From Acinetobacter pseudolwoffii (GTDB lineage: Bacteria > Pseudomonadota > Gammaproteobacteria > Pseudomonadales > Moraxellaceae): DNA of 64,000 nucleotides. Location of the stretch: contig NZ_PHRG01000003.1 in NCBI RefSeq assembly GCF_002803605.1, forward strand, positions 124,001 to 188,000. The letters are read 5' to 3'. The position numbers and the translations under genes were made by a program. Below, one piece after another: positions 63,090 through 64,000 of the stretch (the first letter of the stretch is position 1; each line of letters begins with the position of its first letter). The notes beneath the pieces were generated by a model, which saw only the letters and a program-made list of their open reading frames with translations, searched no databases and was not told the origin of the DNA.

Positions 63090-63740
63090 TTACATAGTGA
63101 GCCAATTATACACTAATAACGTAATCAAAAGTATGCTACTCAGGCCAAAAACAATATTAATGCGCTTTTGACGGCGTTCGATCCGTTTCAGGCGGTTTTT
63201 ATACTGTTTGACTTCTACCTGCAAGGTATTGATCTTGGAACGCTGCTCTTCAATTTTCTTTAAGAGTGGTGCTATACGCTTTTTGGACGCAATAATTTCC
63301 GTTTCATCAGTGGGTGTTTCAGACAGCCAGTGTTTCCAGTCGGCTAATACTTTTGGCAAGCTGAATACTGTTAATAAATCACGAAATTCGTCTTTCAAAA
63401 CCTGATGACCATCAATGCGCATACTACGAATGCTACGACGATTGCCAAAAATAAAAATTTTGATCAGATCGGGAAGTGTGGTACGCACATCCAGATCTAC
63501 AATGCGACCCGGTGCTTTATGGTCAAATAAAAGACCATTTGTGGTGAATTGCACATAAAAGTCGAAATATGGAATATAGCTATTGATTTTAATCGAGATA
63601 TTTTCATCTACAAACTTCTTGGCTTGTAATGCAACGACACGATCATGCTTGAGAATGAAGGTAAATATTGTTTCTAAAACAATTAACGTCATCGTAAGCA
63701 ACAAATGCGGTTGATTTTGACTTTGTTGCGATTCGCTCAT
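63090..63740 (-). CDS. Membrane-tailed protein with UbiJ/SCP2-like N-terminal region
   Basis: A 216-aa protein. The N-terminal half (hydrophobic helix LLLTMTLIVLETIFTFIL, then beta-like segments KINSYIPYFDFYVQFTTNG, PGRIVDLDVRTTLPDLIKIF, RSMRIDGHQVLKDEFRDLL) resembles the SCP2-like fold of the ubiquinone accessory factor UbiJ. A coiled coil (about 150-195, IEEQRSKINTLQVEVKQYKN) and a C-terminal transmembrane segment (about 197-214, IVFGLSSILLITLLVYNWL) follow. AAGGA precedes the ATG. The UbiJ resemblance is by pattern only and the gene is not next to ubiE/ubiB. It follows iscR's promoter on the same strand. Confidence 0.5.
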   Translation of the reverse strand: MSESQQSQNQPHLLLTMTLIVLETIFTFILKHDRVVALQAKKFVDENISIKINSYIPYFDFYVQFTTNGLLFDHKAPGRIVDLDVRTTLPDLIKIFIFGNRRSIRSMRIDGHQVLKDEFRDLLTVFSLPKVLADWKHWLSETPTDETEIIASKKRIAPLLKKIEEQRSKINTLQVEVKQYKNRLKRIERRQKRINIVFGLSSILLITLLVYNWLTM

Positions 63741-63849
63741 ATACAACCAATCCTTACCTGAAATATAAAGTGAAAAAGCTTCCTGCCTGTGAAGAGATTT
63801 CAGGGTTAAATCAAATTAGACTTGAAATAAATTGCTTTGTAGAACAGTT

Positions 63850-63879
63850 TAGCAAATCTATCAAGTACTAAATTTGCTA
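63850..63879. repeat. 8-bp inverted repeat upstream of the last gene
   Basis: TAGCAAAT and ATTTGCTA around a 14-base loop, between the divergent UbiJ-like gene and the gene at 63944. Possible operator. Confidence 0.35.
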
Positions 63880-63943
63880 TTATGCAGTGATTTTGTAGAA
63901 TAATTTATAATAATTGCGCAGAAAACAAACAGGAGCCGTGCAC

Positions 63944-64000
63944 ATGGACGAGTCAAAAACAGCACAAGACTCAGCTGAAGCTTTAAACCAGAAAACAATG
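63944..64000 (+). CDS. 5' end of an unidentified gene (cut by window end)
   Basis: ATG with AGGAG nine bases upstream; the frame is open for 19 codons (MDESKTAQDSAEALNQKTM) to the edge of the window. Too short to assign. It diverges from the UbiJ-like gene. Confidence 0.65.
   Translation, partial: MDESKTAQDSAEALNQKTM

Overview
The window looks like a chromosomal segment of an Acinetobacter species. The evidence is protein character throughout (RimO, PutA, NtrB/NtrC, IscR, BamA), A+T-rich intergenic DNA, no visible LexA-type box at recA, and a rimO-pyrH-frr-uppS-cdsA-dxr-rseP-bamA-skp-lpxD-fabZ-lpxA gene order. It is almost entirely housekeeping DNA. I see no prophage, CRISPR array, toxin-antitoxin pair, integrase or complete insertion sequence. 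The one clear mobile-type feature is a ~283-bp element inserted in the terminator downstream of glnG.

Layout. 1-3.2 kb: 3' end of an unknown gene, the inserted element, and the nitrogen two-component pair glnG/glnL. 3.5-15.9 kb: a long plus-strand block for S12 modification, UMP kinase, ribosome recycling, isoprenoid and phospholipid precursors (dxr, uppS, cdsA), envelope protease RseP, the BamA/Skp outer-membrane protein pathway and early lipid A synthesis. 16-20.4 kb: cpoB, the SRP RNA gene ffs, recX-recA, and hslR-yrfG. 20.4-25.3 kb: cysQ, a histidine phosphatase, rpsT, a small NAD(P)-fold protein with rraA, and a double-GST-N protein. 25.5-28.1 kb: a LuxR-type response regulator and a membrane histidine kinase whose sensor domain resembles a sugar-binding jelly roll. 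28.2-30.4 kb: ribosomal oxygenase, maf, DUF2237. 30.5-33.3 kb: pgk, a small lipoprotein and fba (glycolysis/gluconeogenesis). 33.4-43.2 kb: an EamA transporter, a zinc-ribbon protein, nfsB, lpxH, ppiB, glnS, a bestrophin-like channel, an LRAT-like protein and trmA. 43.4-51.2 kb: amino-acid catabolism (putA, a divergent Lrp-type regulator, putP, aspA). 51.3-57.5 kb: mfd, a HIT protein and a membrane class III nucleotide cyclase. 57.6-63.0 kb: the complete isc iron-sulfur operon, iscR-iscS-iscU-iscA-hscB-hscA-fdx, read on the minus strand. The end holds a UbiJ-like membrane protein and the start of another gene.

Working together: the envelope block makes lipid carriers, phospholipid, lipid A and the machinery that inserts outer-membrane proteins, and lpxH at 36 kb supplies a later lipid A step. 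putA, putP and the Lrp-type regulator form a proline uptake and degradation unit feeding glutamate; aspA adds aspartate to fumarate. The isc operon has a recognisable IscR box over its own promoter and two intercistronic hairpins that could tune relative expression.

Many genes end in short A/T-flanked intrinsic terminators, several bidirectional. The most unusual observations are the insertion into the tip of a terminator hairpin near glnG, with three perfect stem-loops inside the element; a promoter running straight into a terminator-like hairpin at 35.7 kb; a terminator-like hairpin immediately before skp; and the putative sugar-sensing two-component pair. No obvious wholly new multi-gene system is visible.
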